DNA of 64,000 bases from Numidum massiliense (GTDB lineage: Bacteria; Bacillota; Bacilli; Thermoactinomycetales; Novibacillaceae): contig NZ_CTDZ01000009.1 in assembly GCF_001375555.1 (NCBI RefSeq), forward strand, positions 62,001 through 126,000. The letters are read 5' to 3'. This document shows positions 16,318 to 25,535 of the stretch, one piece after another. Position numbers and translations under genes: made by a program. Each line of letters begins with the position of its first letter. Position 1 is the stretch's first letter. The notes under the pieces are model-generated. The model was given only the letters and a program-made list of their open reading frames with translations, was not told where the DNA came from and searched no databases.

Positions 16318-16356
16318 GATGTACAACTCACGATGTACAACTCAAGATGTACAACG
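16318..16356 (+). repeat. 14-bp tandem repeat upstream of pdp
   Basis: GATGTACAACTCAC, GATGTACAACTCAA and GATGTACAAC follow each other directly with a 14-base period, ending just before the ribosome binding site AGGAGG. Confidence 0.85.
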
Positions 16357-16375
16357 AAAACAGGAGGTCATTCGA

Positions 16376-17686
16376 ATGCGTATGGTCGATCTCATTCATA
16401 AAAAACGAGACGGAGGCACGCTCACGACAGATGAAATCCAGTATTTTATTACCAGTTACACGAACGGTGAGATTCCGGACTATCAAGTGAGCGCGATGCT
16501 GATGGCGATTTACTTTCGAGGGATGGACACGCGAGAAACGTCTGATTTAACGATGGCGATCGTCCACTCTGGGGAACAAATCGACCTGTCGGCGATTCAC
16601 GGTAGAATTGTCGACAAACACAGTACGGGCGGTGTCGGTGATACGACGTCAATTATTCTCGTGCCGCTCGTCGCCGCATGTGGCGTGCCGGTAGCTAAAA
16701 TGTCGGGTCGCGGTCTCGGACATACTGGCGGTACGATTGACAAGCTGGAGTCGTTTTCTAACTTCAGTGTCGAAATTGACAACGAACGGTTCGTCGAACT
16801 CGTCAACAAAAACAAGCTGTCACTCGTCGGACAATCAGGGAATTTAACCCCGGCAGATAAATTACTTTACGCCTTGCGCGACGTGACCGCTACGGTCGAA
16901 TCGATCCCGCTTATCGCCGCGTCGATCATGAGTAAAAAAATTGCTGCCGGCACCGACAGCATCGTACTCGACGTGAAAGTCGGCAGTGGCGCATTTATGA
17001 AAAATATCGAGGCGGCTAAAGCGCTGGCGACGACGATGGTCAACATTGGGGCCCACGTCGGCCGCCAAACGGTCGCCGTCATTAGCGACATGAACCAACC
17101 TCTCGGGCGCGCCGTCGGTAACGCGCTTGAGATTAAAGAAGCGATTGACACGTTGCAAGGAAAAGGCCCTAGGGACCTTGAGGAGCTATGTCTCGCCCTC
17201 GGCAGTCACATGCTCGTGCTCGCCGGAAAAACGGACGATGAACGCGAGGCGCGCGCCATGCTTCAGGCGGCGATTCGCGACGGCAGTGCGCTGGAAAAAT
17301 TAGTGACGCTCGTCGAATCACAAGGCGGTGACCCGCGACAAGTGAGACAACCGGAGTTGCTGCCGACAGCGCCGCACCAGTTCGACGTGTGCGCGCCGCG
17401 AGCTGGTTACGTCCACCACATCGCTTCGGAAGAAGTCGGCATCACGGCGATGCTGTTAGGGGCCGGCCGCGCGACGAAACAAGACGACATCGATCTTTCC
17501 GTCGGCATCGTCTTAAACAAAAAAGTTGGTGACTATGTCGAGGCGAACGAGTCAATCGCCACGTTGCACGTGAGGGACGAAGCGCACGAGAAGCTCGGCG
17601 AGCGTCTCCTAGCGGCTTATTCGCTAGTTGACGCTAAACAAGAAGAAGCGCCACTCGTTCACGCGGTCGTCCGCGCCGAAGGGTAG
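16376..17686 (+). CDS. pdp: Pyrimidine-nucleoside phosphorylase
   Basis: Phosphorolysis of uridine and thymidine to free base and (deoxy)ribose-1-phosphate, for pyrimidine salvage and ribose use. The 436 residues show the thymidine-phosphorylase fold: N-terminal helical domain ([15 protein letters not shown]), phosphate loop [12 protein letters not shown], the family motif [17 protein letters not shown], the central ISDMNQPLG, and a C-terminal domain with [12 protein letters not shown]. Length and motifs match B. subtilis Pdp. The start ATG 16376 lies 8 bases after AGGAGG; the frame is open further upstream through the tandem repeat. No deoC, drm or nupC is adjacent, unlike in B. subtilis. 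Confidence 0.95.
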   Translation: MRMVDLIHKKRDGGTLTTDEIQYFITSYTNGEIPDYQVSAMLMAIYFRGMDTRETSDLTMAIVHSGEQIDLSAIHGRIVDKHSTGGVGDTTSIILVPLVAACGVPVAKMSGRGLGHTGGTIDKLESFSNFSVEIDNERFVELVNKNKLSLVGQSGNLTPADKLLYALRDVTATVESIPLIAASIMSKKIAAGTDSIVLDVKVGSGAFMKNIEAAKALATTMVNIGAHVGRQTVAVISDMNQPLGRAVGNALEIKEAIDTLQGKGPRDLEELCLALGSHMLVLAGKTDDEREARAMLQAAIRDGSALEKLVTLVESQGGDPRQVRQPELLPTAPHQFDVCAPRAGYVHHIASEEVGITAMLLGAGRATKQDDIDLSVGIVLNKKVGDYVEANESIATLHVRDEAHEKLGERLLAAYSLVDAKQEEAPLVHAVVRAEG

Positions 17687-17700
17687 GTCGTATCGGATAT

Positions 17701-17737
17701 AGTGAACACCATTAAGTGAACACCATTAAGTGAGCAC
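17701..17737 (+). repeat. 14-bp tandem repeat downstream of pdp
   Basis: AGTGAACACCATTA is repeated exactly at 17701-17714 and 17715-17728, with a partial third copy to 17737. The period equals that of the unrelated repeat upstream of the gene. Confidence 0.85.
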
Positions 17738-17772
17738 GCACTTGCGACGGCTACCTACAGTCGGCGCGCAAT

Positions 17773-17815
17773 CGCAAAGAGTTCTCCAAATAGAGGGAGG
17801 ACTCTTTGCGTTTTT
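17773..17815 (+). terminator. Terminator after pdp
   Basis: CGCAAAGAGT (17773-17782) pairs with ACTCTTTGCG (17801-17810), followed by five T. The stretch 17816-18102 holds no further gene or clear promoter. Confidence 0.85.
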
Positions 17816-18102
17816 CTACTGCCACTTTCGAACTTACGCGAACAAACAGATGAAATATGTTTGTTTAATTGTAACTTTTCCCAGTAGCCTTCGTATGGAA
17901 AACGTCGTTCTTATTATTGTAGTTTATACTTGAATGAGCTTAGGAGAGCGTGATTGTTTAGACGGACGTCCTGTGAATGATAAATCGTGTATGGTAAGGC
18001 GATAATACTAAAAAATGGGTTATTTGCTGAAGTCCTGCATTTTCCGAAGCTGTTGCACAAGTTACACAGCAAATGACCGACGAACGAGGGGAAAGGAACA
18101 GT

Positions 18103-18717
18103 ATGTTTCCGGAATGGAAGCAAGCGGATCACGTGCTTCAACATGTGAATGTCATCGGAAATCGAAACAACGAGCCAGTGACAGTGACTGGTGGTGTGCC
18201 CGGCTTGCGCTGTATCGGGATTGGCACAGATGCAGCCGTGTTCCGCTATGAGAAGTTGCCGGCGTATGCCTATAAAGTGTATACCGCGGACGCGATACAA
18301 AAAAAAGACGTAGAAGCACACGTCTACGCCCGTTTGGCTGGTTCTCGCTTTTTTCCGCAATGTTATGGGGCGGGGAATAACTATCTCGCCCTTAGCTTTG
18401 AACGAGGTTATACGTTGTACGAGTGTCTTTTGCGCGGTATTCCCGTCCCGGAGCAAGTGATGATCGACGTCGAACAGGCGCGCGAGTTTGTGCGTGCCCG
18501 TAAGTTAAATCCGCGGGACATTCATCTAAAAAACGTGTTGCTACAGGAAGGTAGAGCTAAAATTGTCGATGTTTCGGAATACGTTAAGGATGGGAACGAT
18601 TATCGCTGGGAACATTTAATGTGGGCGTACGAACGTTTTTATCCGTTTATTCAAGGTGCCAAAGTCCATTCCTTTATATTAAACACGATCTCGTACTGGT
18701 ACAAACTGCTCTGGTAA
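18103..18717 (+). CDS. Protein-kinase-like protein (YrzF-type)
   Basis: A 204-residue protein with a shrunken protein-kinase fold. It has a Gly-containing N-lobe (GIGTDAAVFRYE) followed by the Lys of AYKVY, which should contact ATP, then LSFERGYTLYECLL, and a catalytic-loop-like LNPRDIHLKNVLL with Asp and Asn in the HRDxxxxN positions. A DFG-like IVDVS follows. This resembles the short serine/threonine-kinase-like YrzF of B. subtilis, whose substrate is not known. ATG 18103 is preferred over 18073 because AAAGGA is 6 bases upstream. Single gene, with bdhA downstream. Confidence 0.7.
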   Translation: MFPEWKQADHVLQHVNVIGNRNNEPVTVTGGVPGLRCIGIGTDAAVFRYEKLPAYAYKVYTADAIQKKDVEAHVYARLAGSRFFPQCYGAGNNYLALSFERGYTLYECLLRGIPVPEQVMIDVEQAREFVRARKLNPRDIHLKNVLLQEGRAKIVDVSEYVKDGNDYRWEHLMWAYERFYPFIQGAKVHSFILNTISYWYKLLW

Positions 18718-18894
18718 CTGTTTGATTTAAAAAAGGGCTCACCATCAAACATGAAAAGTTCCTATAAAGACGTTACGAAAATTGTAAAACCCGTCATAGC
18801 GAAAAGAAGTAATACGCTGATACAATTTATCTTGTACGGAGCAGCAAGAGTCAGGTATTTAAGGAATAATCCCCTACACAGGAGTGATGTCGAA

Positions 18895-19947
18895 ATGAAA
18901 GCAGCACGATGGCACGGGCTTAAGGATATGCGCGTTGACGACATTCCAGTACCCGGGGTAAGACCAGGAACAGTGAAAATTAAAGTGAAGTGGTGTGGCA
19001 TTTGCGGTTCTGATTTACACGAGTATACAACAGGACCGGTTATGGTGCCGATTGACAAGCCGCATCCGCTCACAAAGGAACAGGCCCCCGTCGTTTTCGG
19101 CCACGAGTTTTCGGGTGAAGTCGTTGAAGTCGGCGAAGGCGTGACAAAGTATAAAGCGGGCGATCGCGTTGTTGTCGAACCGATTTACAATTGCGGCAAA
19201 TGCCCTGCCTGTCGCAGTGGAAAGTACAATCGTTGCGAGATGCTCGGCTTTTACGGGGTAATCGGTGGCGGGGGCGGATTTTCCGAGTATACCGTTACAC
19301 CTGAAAAAATGGTACACAAAATCCCGGACAATATGACGTTCGAACAAGGGGCTCTTGTCGAACCGACAGCTGTCGCCGTACACGCCGTGCGAAAAAGTAA
19401 GCTGCGCATCGGCGATTCGGTTGCCGTATTCGGTACTGGCCCGATCGGCTTGCTAACGATTATGGCTGCTAAGGCAGCTGGCGCGGCTCGTGTCATTGCC
19501 GTCGAAGTGTCGCAAGAGCGCAAACAATACGCTGCAAAAGTGGGTGCCGACATCGTCCTCGACCCGACGGAAATTGATGTTGTGGAAGAAATTCATCGCT
19601 TAACCGGCGGTGGTGTCGACATCAGTTTTGAAGTGGCTGGCATCGAGGAAGTGTTGAATCAAGCGATTGACAGCGTCAAGTTCGACGGACAAGTCGTCGT
19701 TATCAGTGTATGGGAACAGCGTGCCGCGATTGATCCGAACAAGCTGCTCTTCAAAGAATGCGACGTCATCGGCACGATTGGTTATTGCGACATTTTTCCA
19801 GGAGTCATTAAGCTTATTGCCGACGGCCGCATCAAAGCCGATGAGTTGGTCACGAAGAAGATCGACATCGACAACGTTGTTTCTGATGGGTTGGAAGCAT
19901 TATTGGCAGAGAAGAACCAAATTAAAATTTTAGTCAAACCAGACTAA
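18895..19947 (+). CDS. bdhA: (R,R)-butanediol dehydrogenase, copy 1
   Basis: Zinc-dependent medium-chain dehydrogenase that interconverts acetoin and 2,3-butanediol with NAD(H), acting in overflow metabolism. The 350 residues contain catalytic-zinc ligands in CGICGSDLHEY (Cys37) and GHEFSGEV, the structural-zinc Cys cluster YNCGKCPACRSGKYNRC, and the nucleotide-binding GTGPIGLL. Length and sequence fit B. subtilis BdhA. The start is ATG 18895 after CAGGAGTGATG; an upstream in-frame extension to 18751 has no binding site. A near-identical copy follows at 20262. No acetolactate genes are next to it. Confidence 0.9.
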   Translation: MKAARWHGLKDMRVDDIPVPGVRPGTVKIKVKWCGICGSDLHEYTTGPVMVPIDKPHPLTKEQAPVVFGHEFSGEVVEVGEGVTKYKAGDRVVVEPIYNCGKCPACRSGKYNRCEMLGFYGVIGGGGGFSEYTVTPEKMVHKIPDNMTFEQGALVEPTAVAVHAVRKSKLRIGDSVAVFGTGPIGLLTIMAAKAAGAARVIAVEVSQERKQYAAKVGADIVLDPTEIDVVEEIHRLTGGGVDISFEVAGIEEVLNQAIDSVKFDGQVVVISVWEQRAAIDPNKLLFKECDVIGTIGYCDIFPGVIKLIADGRIKADELVTKKIDIDNVVSDGLEALLAEKNQIKILVKPD

Positions 19948-20010
19948 GGCGAAATAACATGCATTTTACGCTGTAAATATTGCTTATAATATGTAACACT
20001 AATTGTACGT

Positions 20011-20038
20011 AAGGAGGTGGGATCGCCCCACTTCCTTA
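20011..20038 (+). terminator. Hairpin after bdhA copy 1
   Basis: AAGGAGGTGGG and CCCACTTCCTT form a near-perfect stem with a short loop and an AT-rich tail (AAATTATTG). The equivalent hairpin after copy 2 has the same 5' arm, so the terminator seems to belong to the duplicated unit. Confidence 0.6.
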
Positions 20039-20261
20039 AATTATTGTATGTATTCTCGTAATAACGACGTTCTTTTCTTCAAACAGCTTCGTAATCGTTG
20101 GTCAGCTTCAAAAAAGTAGCGAGTAACCCAAAAAACGTTGCTAAATTGTTAAGTTTGTTTCCCCGAAAGCTAGTTAATTTTTGATACAATTAATTTCGTA
20201 GGGCACTGCTAGGGTTAGAGACGTAAGCGAATAATTTCCCCTACACAGGAGTGATGTCGTA

Positions 20262-21314
20262 GTGAAAGCAGCACGATGGCACGGAGTCAAAGATATTCGC
20301 GTCGAAGACATTCCAGTACCTGATGTGAAACCGGGTACAGTAAAAATTAAAGTAAAATGGTGTGGCATTTGCGGTTCCGACTTGCATGAGTATTTAGCGG
20401 GACCGATCCTTATTCCGGGAGACGAACCACATCCGCTAACGAATGAAAAAGCACCCGTCGTCCTCGGCCACGAGTTTTCGGGTGAAGTGGTCGAAGTCGG
20501 CGAGGGCGTAACGAAATTTAAAGCAGGCGACCGCGTCGTCGTCGAGCCGATTTACAACTGCGGCAAATGTCCGGCATGCTTAAGTGGCAAGTACAACCGT
20601 TGTGAAGTGCTCGGTTTCCACGGACTAATCGGCGGTGGCGGTGGCTTTTCCGAGTATACCGTCATGACCGAAAAAATGGTACACAAAATCCCGGACAATA
20701 TGACGTTCGAACAAGGGGCACTCGTGGAACCGACCGCCGTCGCAGTGCACGCGGTACGGAAAAGTAAGATGCGCATCGGCGATTCGGTAGCTGTATTCGG
20801 TGCCGGCCCGATCGGGTTGCTAACGATTATGGCTGCCAAAGCGGCAGGTGCAGCGCAAATTATCGCCGTCGAAGTGTCTCCAGAACGTAAAGAGTTCGCG
20901 AAAAAAATGGGCGCCGACATTGTCCTCGACCCGACGGAAGTCGATCCAGTGAAAGAAATTCACCGCTTGACAGACGGCGGAGCCGACATCAGCTTTGAAG
21001 TGGCCGGGATCGAAGCCGTGTTGAACCAAGCGATCGACAGCATCAAATTTGACGGACAAGTTGTCGTCATTAGCGTGTGGGAAAAACGGGCTGCGATCGA
21101 TCCGAACCAACTCTTGTTCAAAGAATGTGACGTCATCGGTACGATCGCTTACTGTGACATTTTCCCGGCGGTCATTAAACTGATTGCCGACGGTCAAATT
21201 AAAGCGGATCAATTGATCACGAAGAAGATCGACGTCGACGACGTCGCAACCGAAGGGTTCGACGCACTCGTCGCGGAGAAGAGCCAAATTAAAATTCTAG
21301 TAAAGCCAAATTAA
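20262..21314 (+). CDS. bdhA: (R,R)-butanediol dehydrogenase, copy 2
   Basis: Tandem paralogue of the gene at 18895, also 350 residues and well over 80 percent identical by eye, with all zinc ligands (Cys37 in CGICGSDLHEY, GHEFSGEV, YNCGKCPACLSGKYNRC) and the GAGPIGLL cofactor loop intact. The 25 bases before the start (CCTACACAGGAGTGATGTCG) are the same in both copies, but here the start is GTG 20262 rather than ATG. Differences are spread over the protein, mostly conservative, suggesting both copies are under selection. Stereospecificity or expression timing may differ; that is inference. Confidence 0.9.
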   Translation: MKAARWHGVKDIRVEDIPVPDVKPGTVKIKVKWCGICGSDLHEYLAGPILIPGDEPHPLTNEKAPVVLGHEFSGEVVEVGEGVTKFKAGDRVVVEPIYNCGKCPACLSGKYNRCEVLGFHGLIGGGGGFSEYTVMTEKMVHKIPDNMTFEQGALVEPTAVAVHAVRKSKMRIGDSVAVFGAGPIGLLTIMAAKAAGAAQIIAVEVSPERKEFAKKMGADIVLDPTEVDPVKEIHRLTDGGADISFEVAGIEAVLNQAIDSIKFDGQVVVISVWEKRAAIDPNQLLFKECDVIGTIAYCDIFPAVIKLIADGQIKADQLITKKIDVDDVATEGFDALVAEKSQIKILVKPN

Positions 21315-21430
21315 AGCTGCGAAAATCGCTTATTTTCTGCATGAAGAAGAAGCCGTCGATTGACGCAACGTTTAATTGGTTAAATTTATTTAGCGGAACG
21401 TATGTGATGCGTTGCTTTGCACATGCGTAA

Positions 21431-21459
21431 GGAGGTGGGGCTGTCCCACCTCCTGTTTT
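21431..21459 (+). terminator. Terminator after bdhA copy 2
   Basis: GGAGGTGGG (21431-21439) pairs with CCCACCTCC (21445-21453), with TGTTTTC after it. Confidence 0.75.
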
Positions 21460-21607
21460 CGCTGCGACTAAGTGTGCGCCTCGTGCAAACACTACAGTTA
21501 GTTAGCTTCTCGTGAAAAAATGCTACGACTAAGTGTGTTATCCGTGCAGATAACGTATCCTTGAGTACGCCGTGAATGCTTTGTAGCACATGGTTAGTAG
21601 CGGATCG

Positions 21608-22327
21608 TTACTTGTTAATAAACCGTTCCGGGTAGTTCGTGCAGACGCCGTCGACACCGAGTGCTTCGTAGTTTACACGTTCGCCGATCCGGCCGTCGAC
21701 AGACCAAGGGTAGACCTTAATGTTGCGCTCCTTTGCGCCGCTGATCAACTCGTCGGTCAAATAGAACGATTTCGGGTGTAGGCTATAAGGCGTATAACCG
21801 AGTAGGTCAATGTAGTCAAACAGCTTAGCGAAGTTAATCGGCAAAATGAGACCAATCTTGACGGTCGGGTCTAGCTGCCTGACCGTGTCTAAGCATTGGA
21901 AGTCAAAGGAGTTGACGACTGTCTTGCCGAGACAATCATACGTTTTGAGTAGCGTGAGCAGCTGATCTTCGATGCCGTCGTAATAAATCGGGCCATTTTT
22001 TATTTCGATATTTAAAATAACGTCTTCGTGCTGCACCCGCTGTAGAAACTGCTCCAATGTCGGGATTTTTTCCCCGCGGAAGTCGGAGGAAAACTTGCCG
22101 CTAAAGTCGAACTGCCTTAGCTCTTCCAACGTGTAGTCACAAACAAATCCCGATCCGTCGCTCGTGCGGTCAATCCTCTGATCGTGACAAATGACGGGCA
22201 CGCCGTCTTTCGTTAGTTGTATATCTGTTTCAATCGCATCTACCTTGAGCGAAAGTGCTTTATCAAATGCAGCCATCGTATTTTCGGGAGCTGTCCCGGA
22301 AGCGCCGCGGTGGGCAATGACAAACAT
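21608..22327 (-). CDS. Glycerophosphodiester phosphodiesterase
   Basis: Hydrolyses glycerophosphodiesters to an alcohol and glycerol-3-phosphate. The 239-residue TIM barrel starts with IAHRGASGTAPENTMAAF, giving the catalytic His and Glu, continues with the metal ligands in ETDIQLTKDGVPVICHD (second catalytic His in CHD) and has ILNIEIK and VYPWSVD later, all standard for the family. There is no signal peptide, so it is cytosolic, unlike GlpQ. Start ATG 22327 follows AAGGGGAG; a longer frame to 22354 is not supported. No glycerol-phosphate transporter is adjacent. Confidence 0.9.
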   Translation of the reverse strand: MFVIAHRGASGTAPENTMAAFDKALSLKVDAIETDIQLTKDGVPVICHDQRIDRTSDGSGFVCDYTLEELRQFDFSGKFSSDFRGEKIPTLEQFLQRVQHEDVILNIEIKNGPIYYDGIEDQLLTLLKTYDCLGKTVVNSFDFQCLDTVRQLDPTVKIGLILPINFAKLFDYIDLLGYTPYSLHPKSFYLTDELISGAKERNIKVYPWSVDGRIGERVNYEALGVDGVCTNYPERFINK

Positions 22328-22524
22328 CGAATCTCCCCTTCGTCTGTTTTTCACATATCGTGATTCCCATATAAAGACTGACTAGCTGTTTACAACGCCG
22401 TGCTTACTTACCTTTGAATAGACGTGCTTTACGTGAAAGTACTACAATCGGGACAAAGCGTCAAGCTAATTAACACGAAATTAATTGTATCGCAATTGTA
22501 AGCGCCACTTCACAATTACCCCCC

Positions 22525-22553
22525 TTGACCCAACAACTAGTCAGTGGTATACT
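22525..22553 (+). promoter_or_regulatory. Strong sigma-A-type promoter upstream of the sugar ABC operon
   Basis: TTGACC (22525-22530), 17 bases, TATACT (22548-22553). Transcription would start near 22560 and leave a leader of about 275 bases before the binding-protein gene. A weaker TTTACA/TACAAG pair nearer the gene (about 22740-22770) is an alternative. Confidence 0.6.
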
Positions 22554-22637
22554 CCGGGAAACGAAACATTTGAATAAGTGAGTTTATCGTCCTGAAGCTA
22601 CATCACCAGACTTCTACGGTTACTTCAAGGAACACTT

Positions 22638-22686
22638 CACTCGATCCGCCAAGAGTCACTCCACTCGATCCGCCAAGAGTCACTCC
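22638..22686 (+). repeat. 24-bp tandem repeat in the leader of the sugar ABC operon
   Basis: CACTCGATCCGCCAAGAGTC with its ACTC extension occurs exactly twice, starting at 22638 and 22662. The rest of 22328-22834 shows only the promoter. Confidence 0.85.
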
Positions 22687-22834
22687 AAAGGTCGCAAGCC
22701 GCTCATTTCTCAAACAGACCCGTCCCTTATTACACGTAGTTTACAAAGTATTAACATGTTTTCTACAAGAGTGTAACAACCGCTCGCTAAACTAATAGTG
22801 GCGGCAAATAAAGAGAGGGTTGGAGGCGAGTTGT

Positions 22835-24412
22835 ATGAGGGTTAAGCGTGTAGCAGTCGTGTTAGTGGCGTTTTGTCTCATCGTCAGTGTCGCGGCTTGT
22901 TCCGGCGCAGGCGGTCAAAAGGAGGGGGCGCCGGCAAACGAAGGAAAAGGGTCAACGAAAGACAAAATGGTCATTACGCTGTTTGATCTAAAGTACGGTG
23001 AAATCCCGCCGAAAGACGGCAAAGGGATTGCGATGATCAACGAGAAGTTCAATGTCGATTACCGTCCACAGTACGTTCCGTACGAAGATTTTGAGGAAAA
23101 GTTAGCGACGCTCGTCGCTTCCGGCAACATACCGGATATTATCGGTTTTGACCATCCGAGCGGCAACTTTTTCAAATGGGTCAAACAAGGGGCATTCCTG
23201 CCTTTAGATGATTACATTGCCAACCATCCGACGTTGAAAAATGTGCCAGAACACGTCTGGGACTCGATGAAAGTAAATGGCCATATTTATGCGATTCCGC
23301 GCTACTTCCCGGCATATCACTTGCGAACGCCGATTATTCGCAAAGATTGGTTAGACAAGTTGGGACTAAGCATGCCGACAAATTATGAAGAACTGAAAGA
23401 GGTGGCCATCGCCTTTACGAAACAAGATCCGAACGGCAGCGGAAAAGATGATACGTACGGGTTAGTGTTATCGGAAAATATTAACCCGAGTTTCGCCTTT
23501 GGCGCTTATTGGGACGGTACGGCATGGTACCACAAAGACAAGGACGGGCAACTCATTCCGGGACACATCGCGGAAGGGAGTAAAGAGCGGATCGCCTGGC
23601 TGGCCGATTTATATAAACGAGGGGCGGTAAACAAAGACTTCGCCGTTATGTCGTATAAAGACTCACACGATATTTTCTTCTCGGGCAAAGGGGGCATTTA
23701 CGCTGCGCAAGCGTACAACCAAGGGAAAGACCCTTACGAAAGCTTGGCTGAAATAGACCCGGAGGCCGAACTAGCTGCGATCCCGCCGTTTGAAGCGCCC
23801 GACGGTACACAAGGGTATACGGCGAGTAGCAGTTACTATCAAATGACTGCCCTTTCGGCGGAATTGGCCAGCGATCCGGATAAAGTGACGCGTATTTTGG
23901 AAATGATCGACTTTGGGCGCCGTTACTACCCGCTTGGCGAACATACGCCAGACAACAAAGATTACGATTGGTACGCCGGTCGTGAAGGCTCCGGCTATCA
24001 AATGAAAGACGGGAAGCCGGTGGGAGAGGGCCAAGGCTCAGGGTTAGCCCCGAAGCATTATTTACCTGATGAACGGCCGTGGCCGCCGGATGAAAGTAAG
24101 CACGAGTTTGCCAAAGGGTACGAAGTGCCGATTATGAAAGTGATGGCGGGCACGCTAGAAAACATGCACAACGAGAATGCCCACTACTTAAACCCGTTCT
24201 TCCGCATTTATTCGGAAAAGCATTTGCAAAAAGGTGCCGAACTCGATCAGTTTTTGTTAGGGGAGCAAACGAAAATGATCGCCGGACAGAAGCCGCTTGC
24301 CGAATGGGACGAGATGGTGCAGCAATACTTGCAAAAGGGCGGTGCCGACATTGTGAAAGAAGTGAACGAAGCACTTAAAGCGGGCAACATCTCCGGAGAG
24401 TGGGAGAAATAG
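22835..24412 (+). CDS. Lipoprotein sugar-binding protein of an ABC transporter (LplA-like)
   Basis: Extracellular family-1 solute-binding protein, membrane-anchored through a lipobox: positively charged start, hydrophobic core and VSVAAC with the lipidated Cys at about residue 23. The 525-residue size and the motifs IPDIIGFDHPSG, YAIPRYFPAYHLRTPIIRKDWLDKLG and ASLADPxxVTRILEMIDF-like region match the large LplA/YtcQ group that serves oligosaccharides, often pectin- or xylan-derived. ATG 22835 lies after GGAGGCGAG; an upstream TTG at 22820 is unlikely. It is the first gene of a four-gene unit with two permeases and an isomerase-like protein; the ATPase is not encoded here, as is usual when a shared MsmX ATPase is used. 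Confidence 0.88.
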   Translation: MRVKRVAVVLVAFCLIVSVAACSGAGGQKEGAPANEGKGSTKDKMVITLFDLKYGEIPPKDGKGIAMINEKFNVDYRPQYVPYEDFEEKLATLVASGNIPDIIGFDHPSGNFFKWVKQGAFLPLDDYIANHPTLKNVPEHVWDSMKVNGHIYAIPRYFPAYHLRTPIIRKDWLDKLGLSMPTNYEELKEVAIAFTKQDPNGSGKDDTYGLVLSENINPSFAFGAYWDGTAWYHKDKDGQLIPGHIAEGSKERIAWLADLYKRGAVNKDFAVMSYKDSHDIFFSGKGGIYAAQAYNQGKDPYESLAEIDPEAELAAIPPFEAPDGTQGYTASSSYYQMTALSAELASDPDKVTRILEMIDFGRRYYPLGEHTPDNKDYDWYAGREGSGYQMKDGKPVGEGQGSGLAPKHYLPDERPWPPDESKHEFAKGYEVPIMKVMAGTLENMHNENAHYLNPFFRIYSEKHLQKGAELDQFLLGEQTKMIAGQKPLAEWDEMVQQYLQKGGADIVKEVNEALKAGNISGEWEK

Positions 24413-24479
24413 TTTAGGGGATGGGACGAGAGAAAAATTGTATGAGGCGCAAAGACGTAGGTGAAGGAGGCGGTTGACG

Positions 24480-25445
24480 GTGCGCACTGAACAAGGTCGA
24501 GTAACGACACATTCGCGGTTACCGGTATCGAAGGTCGGACGGGGTGCGCGCATTCGCGCTCGGCTATGGCGCGACCGCTACGTCTACTTGCTCTTGTTAC
24601 CTGGACTCCTCTACTTTCTCGTCTACAAATACATTCCGATGTTAGGGACGGTCATTGCCTTTAAAGATTACAGTCCCTTCCTCGGCTTTTCGGACAGTCC
24701 GTGGGTCGGTTTGAAACATTTTCGCACTATTTTCGAAGACGCGGAAGTGTTGCAAGTGCTGTGGAACACGCTTTACTTAGCCTTTTTGCAAATCGCCTTT
24801 GCCTTTCCCGTCCCGATTATTTTGGCTCTTATGCTCAACGAAGTGAGGCACCGCGCGTACAAACGGGTCGTTCAGTCAATCGTGTACTTGCCGCACTTCC
24901 TGTCGTGGGTCGTCATTATTAGCATCGTGACCATTTTTTTGCGCAGCGAAGGATTAGTGAACAAGCTGCTCGGTCTGTTCGGTTTTGCGCCGTTGCCGTT
25001 TCTAACCGAACCGGGTTTCTTCATGCCGCTCATCGTGCTTGAGGTCATTTGGAAGGAATCGGGCTGGGGAACGGTGCTGTTTCTGGCGGCGTTAGCTGGC
25101 GTCAACCCGCAGTTGTACGAAGCGGCAACGGTTGACGGCGCCAGCCGACTGCGGCAAATATGGCACATTACGCTTCCGGCGATTCGCAGTACGATCGTCA
25201 TTTTACTCATGCTGCGACTCGGGCACGTGTTAGACAGTGGGTTTGAACAAATTTTTCTCATGCTCAACCCGTTTAATATGGAAGTAGGCAACGTGCTCGA
25301 TACGTTTGTTTTCTTTAAAGGGATTGAACAAGCGGACTACAGTTTTGCGACTGCTGTCGGTTTGTTTAAAGGACTCGTCGGCCTCGTGTTGATCGTCCTC
25401 ATCAATCGGTTAGTGAAGCGCTTCGGAGAAGAGGGTCTATATTAG
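24480..25445 (+). CDS. Sugar ABC transporter permease (LplB-like)
   Basis: Integral membrane permease with six predicted segments. The first (YVYLLLLPGLLYFLVYKYIP) begins after a basic N-terminus of about 35 residues, and the EAA loop that contacts the ATPase is EAATVDGASRLRQIWHITLP. PHFLSWVVI and FKGLVGLVLIVLINR match the LplB/YteP group. GTG 24480 is preferred over TTG 24474 for its spacing from GAAGGAGG. It is 67 bases after the binding protein and is presumably co-transcribed. Confidence 0.88.
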   Translation: MRTEQGRVTTHSRLPVSKVGRGARIRARLWRDRYVYLLLLPGLLYFLVYKYIPMLGTVIAFKDYSPFLGFSDSPWVGLKHFRTIFEDAEVLQVLWNTLYLAFLQIAFAFPVPIILALMLNEVRHRAYKRVVQSIVYLPHFLSWVVIISIVTIFLRSEGLVNKLLGLFGFAPLPFLTEPGFFMPLIVLEVIWKESGWGTVLFLAALAGVNPQLYEAATVDGASRLRQIWHITLPAIRSTIVILLMLRLGHVLDSGFEQIFLMLNPFNMEVGNVLDTFVFFKGIEQADYSFATAVGLFKGLVGLVLIVLINRLVKRFGEEGLY

Positions 25446-25535
25446 AGGCTCGTGTAAATAAATCGTAGCGGAAGTAGCCATCGCACATGGATCAAAGGGA
25501 TCGTGGTCGTAGAGGTTAAGGGAAGGAGTGGTTGC

